This document shows positions 1-6,103 of a stretch of 21,975 bases of DNA, piece by piece. This DNA is from Methanomethylovorans sp. GTDB taxonomy: Archaea > Halobacteriota > Methanosarcinia > Methanosarcinales > Methanosarcinaceae. The position numbers and the translations under genes are program-made. Below the pieces are notes generated by a model, which made no database searches, was not told the DNA's origin, and saw nothing but the letters and a program-made list of their open reading frames with translations. Each line of letters starts with the position of its first letter. The first letter of the stretch is position 1. The stretch is from assembly GCA_020854785.1 (NCBI GenBank), contig JAHFZE010000048.1:1-21975 (forward strand). The letters run 5' to 3'.

Positions 1-73
1 GACGAAGCGGAACCCGCCAGCAGGCGGACGTTCCGCGCCCTTTGCCTACCGGCGGAGATCTGACCCTAAGACC

Positions 74-142
74 TTCTCACCGCAGTGGGCGCAGAAGGTG
101 GAGCCCCGCAGAGAAAACCATTCTTTGTGAGAACCGGGGACC
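74..142 (+). repeat. Dispersed repeat R1, copy 1
   Basis: This is a roughly 69-bp unit that starts TTCTCAC and carries the inverted match GTGAGAA near its other end (127-133), followed by ACCGGGGACC. The interior is GC-rich (GCAGTGGGCGCAGA, then GCCCCGCAGAGAAAA). Further copies lie at 202-271, 373-440, 3460-3528, 3614-3682 and 5908-5952. The inverted ends and intergenic positions make it MITE-like or REP-like, but I cannot link it to a transposase in this window. Confidence 0.8.
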
Positions 143-201
143 CAAGATTTGTCTGGTTTTGGTGTTTGATCTTTCGACTCACGATTCGCGACTCACGGCT
201 T

Positions 202-271
202 TTCTCACCACAGTGGTCGCAGAGGGTGGTGCCCCGCAGAGAAAAACCATTCTTTGTGAAAACCGGGGACC
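202..271 (+). repeat. Dispersed repeat R1, copy 2
   Basis: Same unit as 74-142 with a few substitutions (CACAGTGGTCGCAGAGGGTG). It is joined to copy 1 by a linker at 152-203 that contains GACTCACGATTCGCGACTC. The same linker recurs at 3564-3615 between copies 4 and 5, so R1-linker-R1 behaves as a composite unit. Confidence 0.8.
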
Positions 272-372
272 TAAGATTTGTCATTCTGAGGACCAGCGGG
301 ACGAAGCGGAACCCGCCAGCAGGCGGACGTTCCGCGCCCTTTGCCTACCGGCGGAGATCTGACCCTAAGACC

Positions 373-440
373 TTCTCACCGCAGTGGGCGCAGAAGGTGG
401 AGCCCCGCAGAGAAAACCTTTTTTGGGGAGAACCGGTACC
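373..440 (+). repeat. Dispersed repeat R1, copy 3 (degenerate 3' part)
   Basis: The first 46 bases match copy 1 exactly because they lie in the 119-bp direct repeat. The second half has diverged (TTTTTTGGGGAGAACCGGTACC instead of the GTGAGAACCGGGGACC ending). Confidence 0.7.
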
Positions 441-514
441 TAACCCAGATTCTTCCTCACGTTGGTCCTCAGAATGACAAGCCCTTGCCCCTGTTTTCCG
501 TCCTTTCACCATCC

Positions 515-542
515 TTGCTTTATGTAATAAAAATAGTATAAT
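515..542 (+). promoter_or_regulatory. Putative promoter of the abiE operon
   Basis: A TTGCTT -35-like box (515-520) is followed after 16 bp by a perfect TATAAT (537-542), 26 bp upstream of the ATG at 569. The sequence turns AT-rich here, immediately after the repeat block. AbiEi family antitoxins usually repress their own promoter, but I see no clear inverted operator. Confidence 0.5.
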
Positions 543-568
543 AATCCTTACAAAAGGGGGTGGGGAAA

Positions 569-1192
569 ATGGCTGAAAACATAACAAGGGCAATAAAAGA
601 TCAGATAAACAGAAAGGGCAGAGGTTGGGCCTTTTCTCCAAAAGACCTCTCCAGGCTTGGTCCCTCGGAGGCAGTCCACGTGGCTCTTCACAGGCTGGAA
701 AAACAGGGCAGGATCCGAAGAGTAGCCCATGGCCTTTACGATCTCCCCAGGTACAGCAGCCTGCTCAAATCAAACCTGAGTCCTGATGTCGACAAGGCTG
801 CACATGCCTTGGCCAGGAAATTCGGGTGGAGGATAATCCCGAACGGAAACGTCATTCTCAACATGATGGGGATATCCACCCAGGTTCCTGCCAGGTACGA
901 ATACTTGTCCGACGGCCCATATCGTAAATTTTGTATCGGGGACACAGAACTTTCTTTCCGAAAAATTGCCTCGAAAGAAGCTTCCTTCAAATACCCTGAA
1001 AGCGCACTTATCGTTCAGGGTCTGAGGACCCTTGGCAAGAATGCTATAGATGAAAAAGCGATAAAGAAGATGAGAGCGTGGCTTCCGGCAGGCATGAGGG
1101 GGAAAATCCTGGACGACACCCGAAACGCTACGAAATGGATCTATGATGCCATCCGCAAGATCTGCAGTGAGGAAGATTATGCCGTATCTTGA
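569..1192 (+). CDS. AbiEi-family antitoxin / transcriptional regulator
   Basis: A 207-residue protein, the antitoxin half of a type IV (AbiE-like) toxin-antitoxin pair. The first ~70 residues look like a winged helix-turn-helix: a helix pair with SPKDLSRLGPSEAVHVALHR, then the wing-like GRIRRVAHGLYDLPRY typical of AbiEi N-terminal domains. The remaining ~130 residues resemble the AbiEi/DUF6088-type C-terminal region. I chose ATG 569 over the upstream GTG 560 because an AGGGGG ribosome site (555-560) sits 8 bases before it. Its 3' end overlaps the toxin start by 14 bp. In this family the antitoxin neutralises the toxin without stable complex formation and represses the operon. Family assignment is from motif pattern and gene order. 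Confidence 0.8.
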   Translation: MAENITRAIKDQINRKGRGWAFSPKDLSRLGPSEAVHVALHRLEKQGRIRRVAHGLYDLPRYSSLLKSNLSPDVDKAAHALARKFGWRIIPNGNVILNMMGISTQVPARYEYLSDGPYRKFCIGDTELSFRKIASKEASFKYPESALIVQGLRTLGKNAIDEKAIKKMRAWLPAGMRGKILDDTRNATKWIYDAIRKICSEEDYAVS

Positions 1193-2195
1193 TATGTTCT
1201 CTGCTAGAAGCCTTGAAGACCTCTGCCGGGAAACAGCCTCAAGACTTCAGATAACCCCTGTTGTAGTCGAAAAGGACTACTGGACATGCTGGGTGCTGGA
1301 CAGGCTCTTCTTGGATCACTTTGTCAATGAACAGATCATGTTCAAAGGTGGTACCACTCTTTCAAAAGTATTTGGATTGATTGAACGGTTTTCCGAAGAT
1401 ATTGACCTGATATTGAATTGGGATCTGCTGAAAGAAAGAATGGGCCCAATGGAAGCCCAACGTAGCAAAACCGGGCAGGACAAGTTCAACAAGCGAACCA
1501 TCGAAGTATCCCGGGAGTATCTCAAAAAAGAGTTTCACGATTCTGTCGGCAAGGCTTTGGGACGGACTGTCCAGACCGAGATCCCGGAAGATGAACCAGA
1601 CGTGATAGAGATAACCTATCCTCGAAGTTTCAAAGACCCATACCTGAGGCCGGGGATTCGCCTGGAAATAGGTCCTCTTGCAGGCTGGAACCCTAATGAC
1701 GAATACTACATCACACCTTATGTTGCTGAAGCATTCCCGGATCTCTTCTCGAACCCCCGTGTAAAGGTCAGGGCAATAAGTGATGAGAGGACTTTCTGGG
1801 AAAAAGCAACGATCCTTCACCAGGAGGCCCACCGGCCTGCTGAGAAGAAGCAGCCCGGGCGTTATTCCAGGCATTATTACGACCTTATGCGAATGGCCAT
1901 TTCCGTTAAAAGACAGACTTACCTGGATAGAATTGATCTACTGGAAGAAGTCGTGGCATTCAAAAAGAAACATTATCCCTGTACGTGGGCTTCATACGAC
2001 TCTGCAAAACCGGGTACCATCAAGCTGATTCCTTCTCAAGTAAAGATAAGAGGGTTTGAATCTGACTACCAGCAGATGAAGACCATGATATTTGGAGAGA
2101 CACCGGAATTTGACAGTATATTGAAGATACTCAAGGATCTTGAAGACAGCATAAACACACCCAGTGTCAGGATGAAATCTTCCCTTTCTTTATGA
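1179..2195 (+). CDS. AbiEii/AbiGii-family nucleotidyltransferase toxin
   Basis: A 338-residue protein. The polymerase-beta-type nucleotidyltransferase core is visible: FKGGTTLSK with Gly57-Gly58 to Lys63, then SEDIDL with the metal-binding pair Asp74 and Asp76. VVEKDYWTCWVLDRLF precedes it, as is usual in AbiEii. The C-terminal half contains FWEKATILHQEAHRP and YSRHYYDLMRM, the conserved DUF1814 region. I chose ATG 1179 because GAGGAAG lies just upstream and it gives a 14-bp overlap with the antitoxin gene; an in-frame start at 1143 would lie deep in that gene. Known family members transfer nucleotides to tRNA or other targets to stop growth upon phage infection. Confidence 0.88.
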   Translation: MPYLDMFSARSLEDLCRETASRLQITPVVVEKDYWTCWVLDRLFLDHFVNEQIMFKGGTTLSKVFGLIERFSEDIDLILNWDLLKERMGPMEAQRSKTGQDKFNKRTIEVSREYLKKEFHDSVGKALGRTVQTEIPEDEPDVIEITYPRSFKDPYLRPGIRLEIGPLAGWNPNDEYYITPYVAEAFPDLFSNPRVKVRAISDERTFWEKATILHQEAHRPAEKKQPGRYSRHYYDLMRMAISVKRQTYLDRIDLLEEVVAFKKKHYPCTWASYDSAKPGTIKLIPSQVKIRGFESDYQQMKTMIFGETPEFDSILKILKDLEDSINTPSVRMKSSLSL

Positions 2196-2233
2196 CCAGG
2201 GCACAATGTGGGTTTATGATTAGAGGACGAAAC
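2192..2233 (+). repeat. Repeat R3, copy 1 (about 42 bp)
   Basis: The unit reads ATGACCAGGGCACAATG, then GGGTTTATGATTAGAGGACG. It overlaps the abiEii stop codon. Similar copies lie at 3798-3839 and 9137-9178. All three are on the + strand in intergenic DNA, and one abuts a truncated rhuM gene. Confidence 0.65.
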
Positions 2234-2276
2234 TAAGTTCATAGATCTCGACAAAATCCTGCTGGGGGGATCAACG

Positions 2277-2366
2277 ATGGCCAGGCGAAAGAACGACTCA
2301 AAATCCTCTAACGGAAACTCCGCTGCCATCGCCAAAAACCTGGAGGCTCCGGGCTATGGTGAATGA
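2277..2366 (+). CDS. Small hypothetical ORF coupled to the RhuM gene
   Basis: A 29-codon frame from ATG 2277 to TGA 2366, preceded by a GGGGGGA ribosome-site-like run (2265-2271). Its last 11 bases overlap the start of the RhuM-like gene (ATG 2356), an arrangement typical of translational coupling. The peptide is short, polar and Ser/Asn/Lys-rich (MARRKNDSKSSNGNSAA). It resembles the flexible start of some restriction-modification methyltransferase subunits, so it could be a leader remnant of a deleted upstream gene. It is too short to assign a function, and expression is uncertain. Confidence 0.3.
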   Translation: MARRKNDSKSSNGNSAAIAKNLEAPGYGE

Positions 2367-3408
2367 CCTAACAACTCTCCCCCCCGAAGGCCAGTTGCTC
2401 ATATACCAGGACGGTGCACTGCGCGTTCAGGTGCGTATGGATGGCCAAACCGTCTGGCTGACACAGGCTGCAATAGCCGAGCTATACCAGACAACGCCTC
2501 AAAATATCACTATGCATCTGAAGAGTATTTATTTGGATGACGAGCTGAACGAAGGATCAACTTGTAAGGAATTCTTACAAGTTCGACGAGAAGGGTCACG
2601 AGATGTTCTCCGAAAGATGAAATACTACAGCCTCGAAGCGATCCTTGCCGTAGGGTATCGGGTCCGCTCCGAACGCGGCACCGCCTTCCGGCAGTGGGCC
2701 ACTTCACGGCTTTCGGAACTCCTGGTCAAGGGCTTCACAATGGATGATGAGAGGTTGAAAGCGGGACAAACCCTCGGGGACGATTACTTCGACGAACTGC
2801 TCGAACGCATCCGGGACATACGTGCTTCCGAACGGATGTTCTACCAGAAGATCACCGACATCTACGCCACCAGCATCGACTACGACTCAAGATCCGGGGT
2901 CACCCATACCTTCTTCGCCTCCGTCCAGAACAAGCTTCACTGGGCCATCCACGGTCACACGGCCGCAGAGATCATCCGCCAGAGAGCCGATGCATCCACC
3001 CCTAACATGGGGCTTGCCACCTGGAAGAATGCTCCTCAAGGCCCCATTCGAAAGGCCGATGTGTATTTGGCCAAGAATTACCTGACCGAAGAGGAGATCC
3101 GCGAACTGAACCGCGTCGTCACCATGTACCTCGACTACGCAGAAGATCAGGCTCGCAGGCGCAAGCCCATGCACATGTCCGACTGGGCGAAGAAGCTCGA
3201 TGCTTTCCTGGAATTCAACGAACGCGACATTCTGACCCATGCAGGCAAAATTTCGCAAAAGATGGCCGAGGAACACGCCCGGAAAGAATTCGAGCAATAC
3301 GAGGCCGAACGCCACAGGTTGGAAGCAGCAACCCCGACGAGCGATTTCGACAGGTTCGTCGAACAATCGAAAAAGCTGGAAGGACAGGAGATTAAGGACC
3401 CCTCATAG
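2356..3408 (+). CDS. RhuM-family protein (virulence/mobile-island associated)
   Basis: A 350-residue protein of the RhuM family. The N-terminal part contains VWLTQAAIAELYQTTPQNIT (about residues 34-53), a helix-turn-helix-like segment found in this family. It is followed by HLKSIYLDDELNEGSTCKEF and YYSLEAILAVGYRVRSERGTAFRQWA, the hallmark RhuM block. The C-terminal half is helical and charged, including MYLDYAEDQARRRKPMHMSDW. The length fits the family. RhuM was named from a Salmonella pathogenicity island; its biochemical role is unclear, and homologues are common beside type I restriction genes and toxin-antitoxin modules. The same gene type occurs as a truncated relic at 3835-4017. Confidence 0.85.
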   Translation: MVNDLTTLPPEGQLLIYQDGALRVQVRMDGQTVWLTQAAIAELYQTTPQNITMHLKSIYLDDELNEGSTCKEFLQVRREGSRDVLRKMKYYSLEAILAVGYRVRSERGTAFRQWATSRLSELLVKGFTMDDERLKAGQTLGDDYFDELLERIRDIRASERMFYQKITDIYATSIDYDSRSGVTHTFFASVQNKLHWAIHGHTAAEIIRQRADASTPNMGLATWKNAPQGPIRKADVYLAKNYLTEEEIRELNRVVTMYLDYAEDQARRRKPMHMSDWAKKLDAFLEFNERDILTHAGKISQKMAEEHARKEFEQYEAERHRLEAATPTSDFDRFVEQSKKLEGQEIKDPS

Positions 3409-3430
3409 GTGCCGCACCTGCACTTTTTTT
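3407..3430 (+). terminator. Weak terminator-like hairpin after the RhuM gene
   Basis: AGGTG (3407-3411) and CACCT (3415-3419) form a 5-bp stem with a 3-base loop, followed four bases later by seven T (3424-3430). The stem overlaps the stop codon at 3406-3408. The stem is short, so termination efficiency is doubtful. Confidence 0.35.
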
Positions 3431-3459
3431 ACAAAACGTGAGGAAAAGACCCTGGGACC

Positions 3460-3528
3460 TTCTCACCGCAGTGGGCGCAGAGGGTGGTGCCCCGCAGAGA
3501 AAACCATTCTTTGTGAGAACCGGGGACT
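3460..3528 (+). repeat. Dispersed repeat R1, copy 4
   Basis: Near-identical to copy 1 (TTCTCAC at the start, GTGAGAACCGGGGACT at the end). It is followed by a small foldback at about 3541-3565, where ATTCT and AGAAT flank CCC-GAA-GGG. That foldback is not present between copies 1 and 2. Confidence 0.8.
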
Positions 3529-3613
3529 TAAGATTTGTCATTCTGAACCCGAAGGGTGAAGAATCTGGTTTTGGTGTTTGATCTTTCGACTCACGATTCG
3601 CGACTCACGGCTT

Positions 3614-3682
3614 TTCTCACCACAGTGGACACAGAGGGTGGTGCCCCGCAGAGAAAACCATTCTTTGTGAGAACCGGGGACC
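3614..3682 (+). repeat. Dispersed repeat R1, copy 5
   Basis: Same unit again, joined to copy 4 by the linker at 3564-3615 that is also present at 152-203. The downstream 3683-3797 stretch is C/T-rich (CCTCCAGTCTCCCGACTCC and similar) and shows no coding signal. Confidence 0.8.
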
Positions 3683-3797
3683 CTTGCCTTGCCAGCCTCC
3701 AGTCTCCCGACTCCTGCCGCCTCCCGGAGACCCCTCACGCCCCTGCTCTCCCCGTTCACCGTTTACGCCTTTGTTTTATTGATCTTGACCCCATCTA

Positions 3798-3839
3798 ATG
3801 ATCAGAACACAATATGGGTTTATGATTATAGAACGAAAC
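3798..3839 (+). repeat. Repeat R3, copy 2
   Basis: Matches 2192-2233 (ATGATCAGAACACAATATGG, then GTTTATGATTATAGAACGAAAC). The final GAAAC runs directly into the truncated rhuM reading frame, so the repeat sits at the break point of that relic. Confidence 0.6.
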
Positions 3840-4017
3840 CGTCTGGCTGACGCAAAAATTGATGGCGACGCTCTTTGATGTCGATATACGAACTATTAGC
3901 GAACACTTGAAAAACATCTTCCTAAGCGGCGAATTGCATGAGGATTCAGTTATCCGGAAATTCCGGAATACTGCCGCAGGCGGTCTGATGATCAATGATG
4001 ACAAGTCTTATATTTGA
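3835..4017 (+). pseudogene. Truncated RhuM-family gene
   Basis: An open frame of 60 codons plus TGA reads ETVWLTQKLMATLFDVDIRT, then ISEHLKNIFLSGELHEDSV and KFRNTAAGG. It matches the helix-turn-helix-like block of the intact RhuM gene at about residues 32-80 (QTVWLTQAAIAELYQTTPQN). The region before the VWLTQ block is replaced by repeat R3, no start codon is present near the true N-terminus, and the frame ends about 290 codons early. It is a relic of a second, diverged RhuM gene rather than a duplication of the intact copy. Confidence 0.75.
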
Positions 4018-4068
4018 CCTTCGGGCCTGTCGCAAGGTAAGGAAGCCTCTTTAGGCATTGCCGGGAAA

Positions 4069-4098
4069 TTGTCAAAAGCGTAGGTGTGATGCTAATGG
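4069..4098 (+). repeat. REP-like repeat (degenerate)
   Basis: TTGTCAAAAGCGTAGGTGTG and the following GATGCTAATGG match the RAYT-associated repeat with several changes; the GTAG core is kept as CGTAGG. The preceding GGCCTGTCGCAAGGTAAGG (4024 onward) resembles the sequence before the REP at 9046, so the repeated unit may be longer than the REP alone. Confidence 0.5.
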
Positions 4099-4111
4099 GT
4101 TGCATTGAAGG

Positions 4112-4140
4112 TTGAAGACATCAATTGATGGGTGTAAGAT
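4112..4140 (+). promoter_or_regulatory. Putative promoter and operator of the toxin-antitoxin-chaperone operon
   Basis: TTGAAG (4112-4117) and TAAGAT (4135-4140) are spaced by 17 bp. The spacer contains a perfect 12-bp palindrome, CATCAATTGATG (4119-4130), well placed for a repressor to block polymerase. MqsA-type antitoxins bind palindromic operators in their own promoters, so autoregulation is the likely role. The boxes are only moderate matches to consensus. Confidence 0.4.
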
Positions 4141-4162
4141 TTGAGTCCAAGGGGGCTGCGGT

Positions 4163-4507
4163 GTGCGCGACGAACTAAAAAAGGTCGGTGCTTTCCTTGA
4201 TTTCATCAAGGTTTGCCTGACAGACGATGCCAAGTGGGAGATCTGGCACAACCGCAAGAATATTGACTTTCAAACAACACACGGGCTCCTAAGAGGAGAT
4301 ATCAGGGAAGAAATCGAAAAACTCTTACCCAGTCATTATTTCCAAGGCCCGATGGACGATGATTCAATGTCCAGGGATGCCGGGACAGTTTTTGTGTTCA
4401 AAAAATTCTTTGAACATGAAACAAATTCTATGACAATCTATATCAAGATCAAGGTTCCAGATTGTTGTCCTGAGTGTGTTGTTCTCTCGTTCCATGACTC
4501 TATTTAA
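4163..4507 (+). CDS. MqsR-like type II toxin (mRNA interferase fold)
   Basis: A 114-residue protein starting at GTG 4163, with AAGGGGG (4149-4155) as ribosome site. It precedes an MqsA-like antitoxin gene by 18 bp, the toxin-first order of mqsRA. The C-terminal strand pair, MTIYIKIKV followed by ECVVLSFHDS, resembles the MqsR ending (YLKITV...LIVSF). The N-terminal half contains LDFIKVCLTDDAKWEIWHNR and a helix with GLLRGDIREEIEKLLPSHYF. MqsR toxins cleave mRNA at GC-containing sites. Similarity is weak at residue level, so the call rests largely on context: antitoxin plus SecB-like chaperone downstream. Confidence 0.62.
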   Translation: MRDELKKVGAFLDFIKVCLTDDAKWEIWHNRKNIDFQTTHGLLRGDIREEIEKLLPSHYFQGPMDDDSMSRDAGTVFVFKKFFEHETNSMTIYIKIKVPDCCPECVVLSFHDSI

Positions 4508-4525
4508 GATCTGGGGGTAATTAAA

Positions 4526-5260
4526 ATGGTCGATAGGTATTGTCCGGAATGCGGATGTGAGCGACCAATTGAAACAAAAGAGATCACAGAGATTTTCAAC
4601 GTCAGGGGAGAGCAGGTATCCGTTTCCGGGAACGCCAATGTCTGTACGGAATGCGATAATCCTCTGGGGGACAAACTTTTTGATGATCTGATCCAAAAAG
4701 CCTATGACAAGTACCGCGTGCTCCACGGCATGCTGAACGCGCAAGAGATCAAGTCCATTCGGGAGGGGTATTGTCTAACCCAAACCTTGTTTGCCCAGAT
4801 ACTGAAGATCGGAGAGGCGACACTTCAGCGTTACGAGAGGGGGAGCCTTCCGTCATTGTCCTTGCATGATCTTCTTGCGAGAGCACGCGACCGGGATCAG
4901 TTTCTTGACCTCATAGAGGAAGCAAAAGGCCGCCTCACTGAGGTTGATTACAAGGCTGCCAGGAATGCAGTTTTAACTTCAAGCGCAGAACAGAACCCTT
5001 GGAGGGACTATTATTCTGAGCTTGATGGAATTGATATATCAGTGGTGGATTATATGCAGGAAGGTGGGTCATACCAAAATATTTCTCCTCAATATCTAGC
5101 CGGGTTTCCAAGAACAATGTCAAAAAGAATTGAGGAAAAACTGGAGGGCCATAGAGTGCCCTCTTGCGGGGATGAAGATGCCTTTTCCTCCGATTTTAAA
5201 AAAACAACGATGTCTCAACAAAACGACGGAAAGGGATCTTCTTATGACTTGGCTGCTTGA
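4526..5260 (+). CDS. MqsA-like antitoxin with C-terminal extension (chaperone-dependent type)
   Basis: A 244-residue protein. The N-terminal zinc site is visible as CPEC (Cys6, Cys9) and CTEC (Cys40, Cys43). A helix-turn-helix follows at about 68-118, with IKSIREGYCLTQTLFAQIL then GEATLQRYERG. This is the MqsA plan, which normally ends near residue 131. Here about 100 extra residues follow, containing NPWRDYYSELDGIDISVVDY and a polar tail. In described toxin-antitoxin-chaperone systems, such an extension (chaperone addiction region, ChAD) makes the antitoxin aggregate or degrade unless its SecB-like partner binds it. The gene overlaps the chaperone gene by 17 bp. It probably also represses the operon through the 4119-4130 palindrome. 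Confidence 0.82.
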   Translation: MVDRYCPECGCERPIETKEITEIFNVRGEQVSVSGNANVCTECDNPLGDKLFDDLIQKAYDKYRVLHGMLNAQEIKSIREGYCLTQTLFAQILKIGEATLQRYERGSLPSLSLHDLLARARDRDQFLDLIEEAKGRLTEVDYKAARNAVLTSSAEQNPWRDYYSELDGIDISVVDYMQEGGSYQNISPQYLAGFPRTMSKRIEEKLEGHRVPSCGDEDAFSSDFKKTTMSQQNDGKGSSYDLAA

Positions 5261-5702
5261 TTCAATCATCCCACCCATCCAGCTGGAAAATTATTTTTTT
5301 ACAAATGTTCAGTTTGAGGCCTTCCCCGTAAGCGAGAAGGGAAAGCCCAGTTTCCCCCCGATACGGAAACCTGTTATCCAGGTTTCCCGACTGGACGATA
5401 AAAAGACCAGATGGGGCATTCTCCTCTTGGTAGAGTCAGAGAAACCGTCTGAAGAAAAGAACCAGTGTTTTTCATTTAGACTAAATGTATATGGAATATT
5501 CAACTGGAAAGGGGAAGAAATTACCGAGAAAAACTCGGATGAAATCAAGAAAGCAATTGCCGTGTCAGGGACTGGTATCCTTTTCGGTTCCTGCCGGGAG
5601 TTCCTTCAGACCATCGTCTCTAAAGGTCCCTATCCGGGTTACAGGCTTCCAGCTGTACGCTTTGTTCCGACCGAACTTCAGATCAAGGATATATCAGAGT
5701 AA
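5244..5702 (+). CDS. SecB-like chaperone of the toxin-antitoxin-chaperone operon
   Basis: A 152-residue protein, the length of SecB. SecB-like features: IPPIQLENYFFTNVQFEAFP at the N-terminus, alternating strands (RWGILLLVESE, FSFRLNVYGIFNW), and a C-terminal block ILFGSCREFLQTIVSKGPYP followed by RLPAVRFVP. That block parallels the SecB pattern of 'LFPYARE...L...G.FP...L.PVNF'. I chose ATG 5244 because GGAAAGGGA lies upstream and the N-terminus then starts right at the domain; the frame is open further upstream inside the antitoxin gene. The likely role is to fold and protect the antitoxin, so toxin release is tied to chaperone availability. General SecB export work is possible but unlikely for an island copy. 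Confidence 0.78.
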   Translation: MTWLLDSIIPPIQLENYFFTNVQFEAFPVSEKGKPSFPPIRKPVIQVSRLDDKKTRWGILLLVESEKPSEEKNQCFSFRLNVYGIFNWKGEEITEKNSDEIKKAIAVSGTGILFGSCREFLQTIVSKGPYPGYRLPAVRFVPTELQIKDISE

Positions 5703-5720
5703 TTTAAAAACCTTATAGCC

Positions 5721-5749
5721 AGTAGGGGTCTCCGCTTTTGACTAAACGG
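5721..5749 (-). repeat. REP-like repeat (degenerate, shortened)
   Basis: AGTAGGGGTCTCCGCTTTTG then ACTAAACGG aligns with the REP at 21843-21870 (AGGGGTC...CACTTTTGACTAAATGG) if about five bases of the centre are deleted. Confidence 0.4.
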
Positions 5750-5828
5750 TTTCCCCTCGGAGTTCCTGCTAAGAGCAGTGGCCCAAAGGGACGGGGGAAA
5801 TCTTGATAGGCAGGGGCTTAAACCCGAA

Positions 5829-5859
5829 TTGTCAAATGTGTAGGTCTGACACCATTGAG
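5829..5859 (+). repeat. REP-like repeat
   Basis: TTGTCAAATGTGTAGGTCTG followed by ACACCATTG. It has the TGTCA and TGACA arms and the GTAG core of the family bracketing the RAYT gene at 8032-8979. It lies between the chaperone gene and the methyltransferase-nuclease gene. Confidence 0.85.
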
Positions 5860-5907
5860 GGGTCCCTCCTCCGATTTAAGATTCCCGATTCACGGGGTCT
5901 TAGGTCC

Positions 5908-5952
5908 CTTCACCGCAGTGGGCGCAGAGGGTGGGGCCCCGCAGAGAAAACC
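5908..5952 (+). repeat. Dispersed repeat R1, copy 6 (partial)
   Basis: CTTCACCGCAGTGGGCGCAG through GCCCCGCAGAGAAAACC, equal to the front two thirds of R1. The GTGAGAA end is missing. Confidence 0.7.
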
Positions 5953-6103
5953 TGGATATTTTTGCGGGTTTAAAAACCAGTCACGAGTTACGGTTCTTTG
6001 CACCACAGGGGACGCAGACAAGGTCCCGGAGTTTCTGCGGGAGGAGTGCAAACAGAGGAAATCTTTTTTGGGAAAAACAAGGCAGCAGGAGGCGGTTAAG
6101 GCA

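Larger units (their letters stand above)
1..418. repeat. Tandemly spaced 119-bp direct repeat (1-119 and 300-418)
   Basis: Bases 1-119 and 300-418 are identical. Each copy contains the front half of the dispersed R1 repeat (see the 74-142 entry). The stretch holds no convincing gene: the short open frames here on both strands simply translate the repeats. The first copy is cut by the window edge, so the repeat may begin further left. Confidence 0.85.
5706..6103. other. Gene-poor stretch with REP and R1 debris
   Basis: No gene is supported here. The stretch holds a degenerate REP (5721-5749), a good REP (5829-5859), a partial R1 (5908-5952) and, at about 5990-6030, a strongly decayed R1-like stretch (TTGCACCACAGGGGACGC). 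The reading frame of the downstream methyltransferase-nuclease gene stays open across most of it, but that part translates repeats. Confidence 0.6.

Noticed and set aside
42..541. Several open frames of 60-130 codons on both strands
   Set aside because: They translate the R1 and 119-bp repeats, giving the same peptides (SGRRRWSPAEK, GAEGGAPQRK) wherever R1 occurs. They have no ribosome sites or family features.
74..3682. R1 copies as a CRISPR array
   Set aside because: Spacing is irregular, the linker between copies is itself repeated, and no cas gene is present.
5855..6103. N-terminal 83 codons of the open frame leading into the methyltransferase-HNH gene
   Set aside because: The first start codon (TTG 5855) is inside a REP and the next residues are R1-derived (VGAEGGAPQRK). 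The methyltransferase fold starts cleanly after GTG 6104, which has AGGAGG upstream.
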